This document shows positions 13,574 through 13,758 of a DNA stretch of 13,758 nt, piece by piece. This DNA comes from Chitinilyticum litopenaei DSM 21440 (GTDB lineage: Bacteria > Pseudomonadota > Gammaproteobacteria > Burkholderiales > Chitinibacteraceae), in contig NZ_ATZJ01000060.1 of the NCBI RefSeq assembly GCF_000428145.1, positions 1-13,758 of the forward strand. The letters run 5' to 3'. Made by a program: the position numbers and the translations under genes. The first letter of the stretch is position 1. Every line of letters starts with the position of its first letter. The notes beneath the pieces were generated by a model. That model was not told the origin of the DNA, did not search any database, and was given only the letters and a program-made list of their open reading frames with translations.

Positions 13574-13758
13574 CAGACCCCGCAAACGACATTCGCGCCG
13601 CACTGGCGCACATCCCGGCGCATGACCGGGACACGTGGGTGTGCATGGCAATGGCCGTCAAGTCCGAGCTGGGCGAGGCGGGCTTTAACCTCTGGGACGA
13701 CTGGAGCCAGAGCGCCGACAACTATCAGCCCAAGGCCGCCCGCGCCGTCTGGAAGAGC
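13570..13758 (+). CDS. Primase/helicase-type protein, N-terminal fragment (PriCT_2-like)
   Basis: Sixty-three codons run to the window edge. The sequence IRAALAHIPAHDRDTWVCMA, then AVKSELGEAGFNLWDDWSQS and AARAVWKS, matches the PriCT_2 pattern (helix, 'W...A.A.KSE.G..GF..W..WS', 'VWKS') found in P4-type primase-helicases and related DUF927/TOPRIM island proteins. The catalytic domains would be right of the window. It overlaps the preceding gene by four bases and is the last visible gene of the alpA-led series. Confidence 0.8.
   Translation, partial: MTDPANDIRAALAHIPAHDRDTWVCMAMAVKSELGEAGFNLWDDWSQSADNYQPKAARAVWKS

Overview
The window joins two mobile regions of a fairly GC-rich proteobacterium. 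The tRNA-Arg att site, the DUF4102-type integrase, the Ash-like leader and the codon use fit a beta- or gammaproteobacterium. I cannot name the genus from the sequence.

Left part (1-8658) is a defence locus, with every confident gene on the + strand. An IS3-family element, of which only the right end is visible (1-190), has removed the 5' part of a type I specificity gene, leaving hsdS' with one complete target-recognition domain. Overlapping or tightly spaced behind it come kwaA and kwaB (the Kiwa anti-phage system) and a probable nuclease with a PUA/EVE-like N-terminus and a NucS-like PD-(D/E)XK C-terminus. A probable antitoxin/zeta-type kinase pair follows. After a 280-bp gap, which holds a possible small minus-strand gene, come hsdR (1039 aa, close to EcoR124I size) and a YgjP-like zinc peptidase that overlaps hsdR. 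So Kiwa, a solo nuclease and a toxin-antitoxin pair sit inside the hsdS-hsdR interval of a type I restriction locus. hsdM is not in the window; if present it lies left of the IS.

Middle part (8659-10087) is decayed sequence. It holds a small inverted-repeat site, two minus-strand gene remnants and one plus-strand remnant that can be read only by crossing frames, and about 240 bp in which I see no gene. It ends with the terminator of a tRNA gene.

Right part (about 10088-13758) is the start of an integrated element. The 3' part of tRNA-Arg(CCG), from the anticodon loop to CCA, lies at 10088-10132 on the minus strand and forms the attachment site. Then come phased TCATG repeats, three 12-bp iterons with a terminator-like hairpin, and a 510-aa tyrosine integrase. 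A 480-bp intergenic region rich in hairpins leads to a probable replication/control operon: an AlpA-like regulator, a winged-HTH protein, an Ash-like ORF lying over strongly structured RNA, a 125-aa unknown protein and the start of a primase/helicase-type protein with a PriCT_2-like domain. This order resembles P4-like satellites and related islands. The direction of the tRNA fragment places the defence locus outside this element, on the side originally downstream of the tRNA.

Most notable non-coding signal: TCATG(C) repeats spaced about one helical turn apart occur both between att and int and over the probable alpA promoter. This suggests that the AlpA-like protein both regulates itself and acts as the excision factor.
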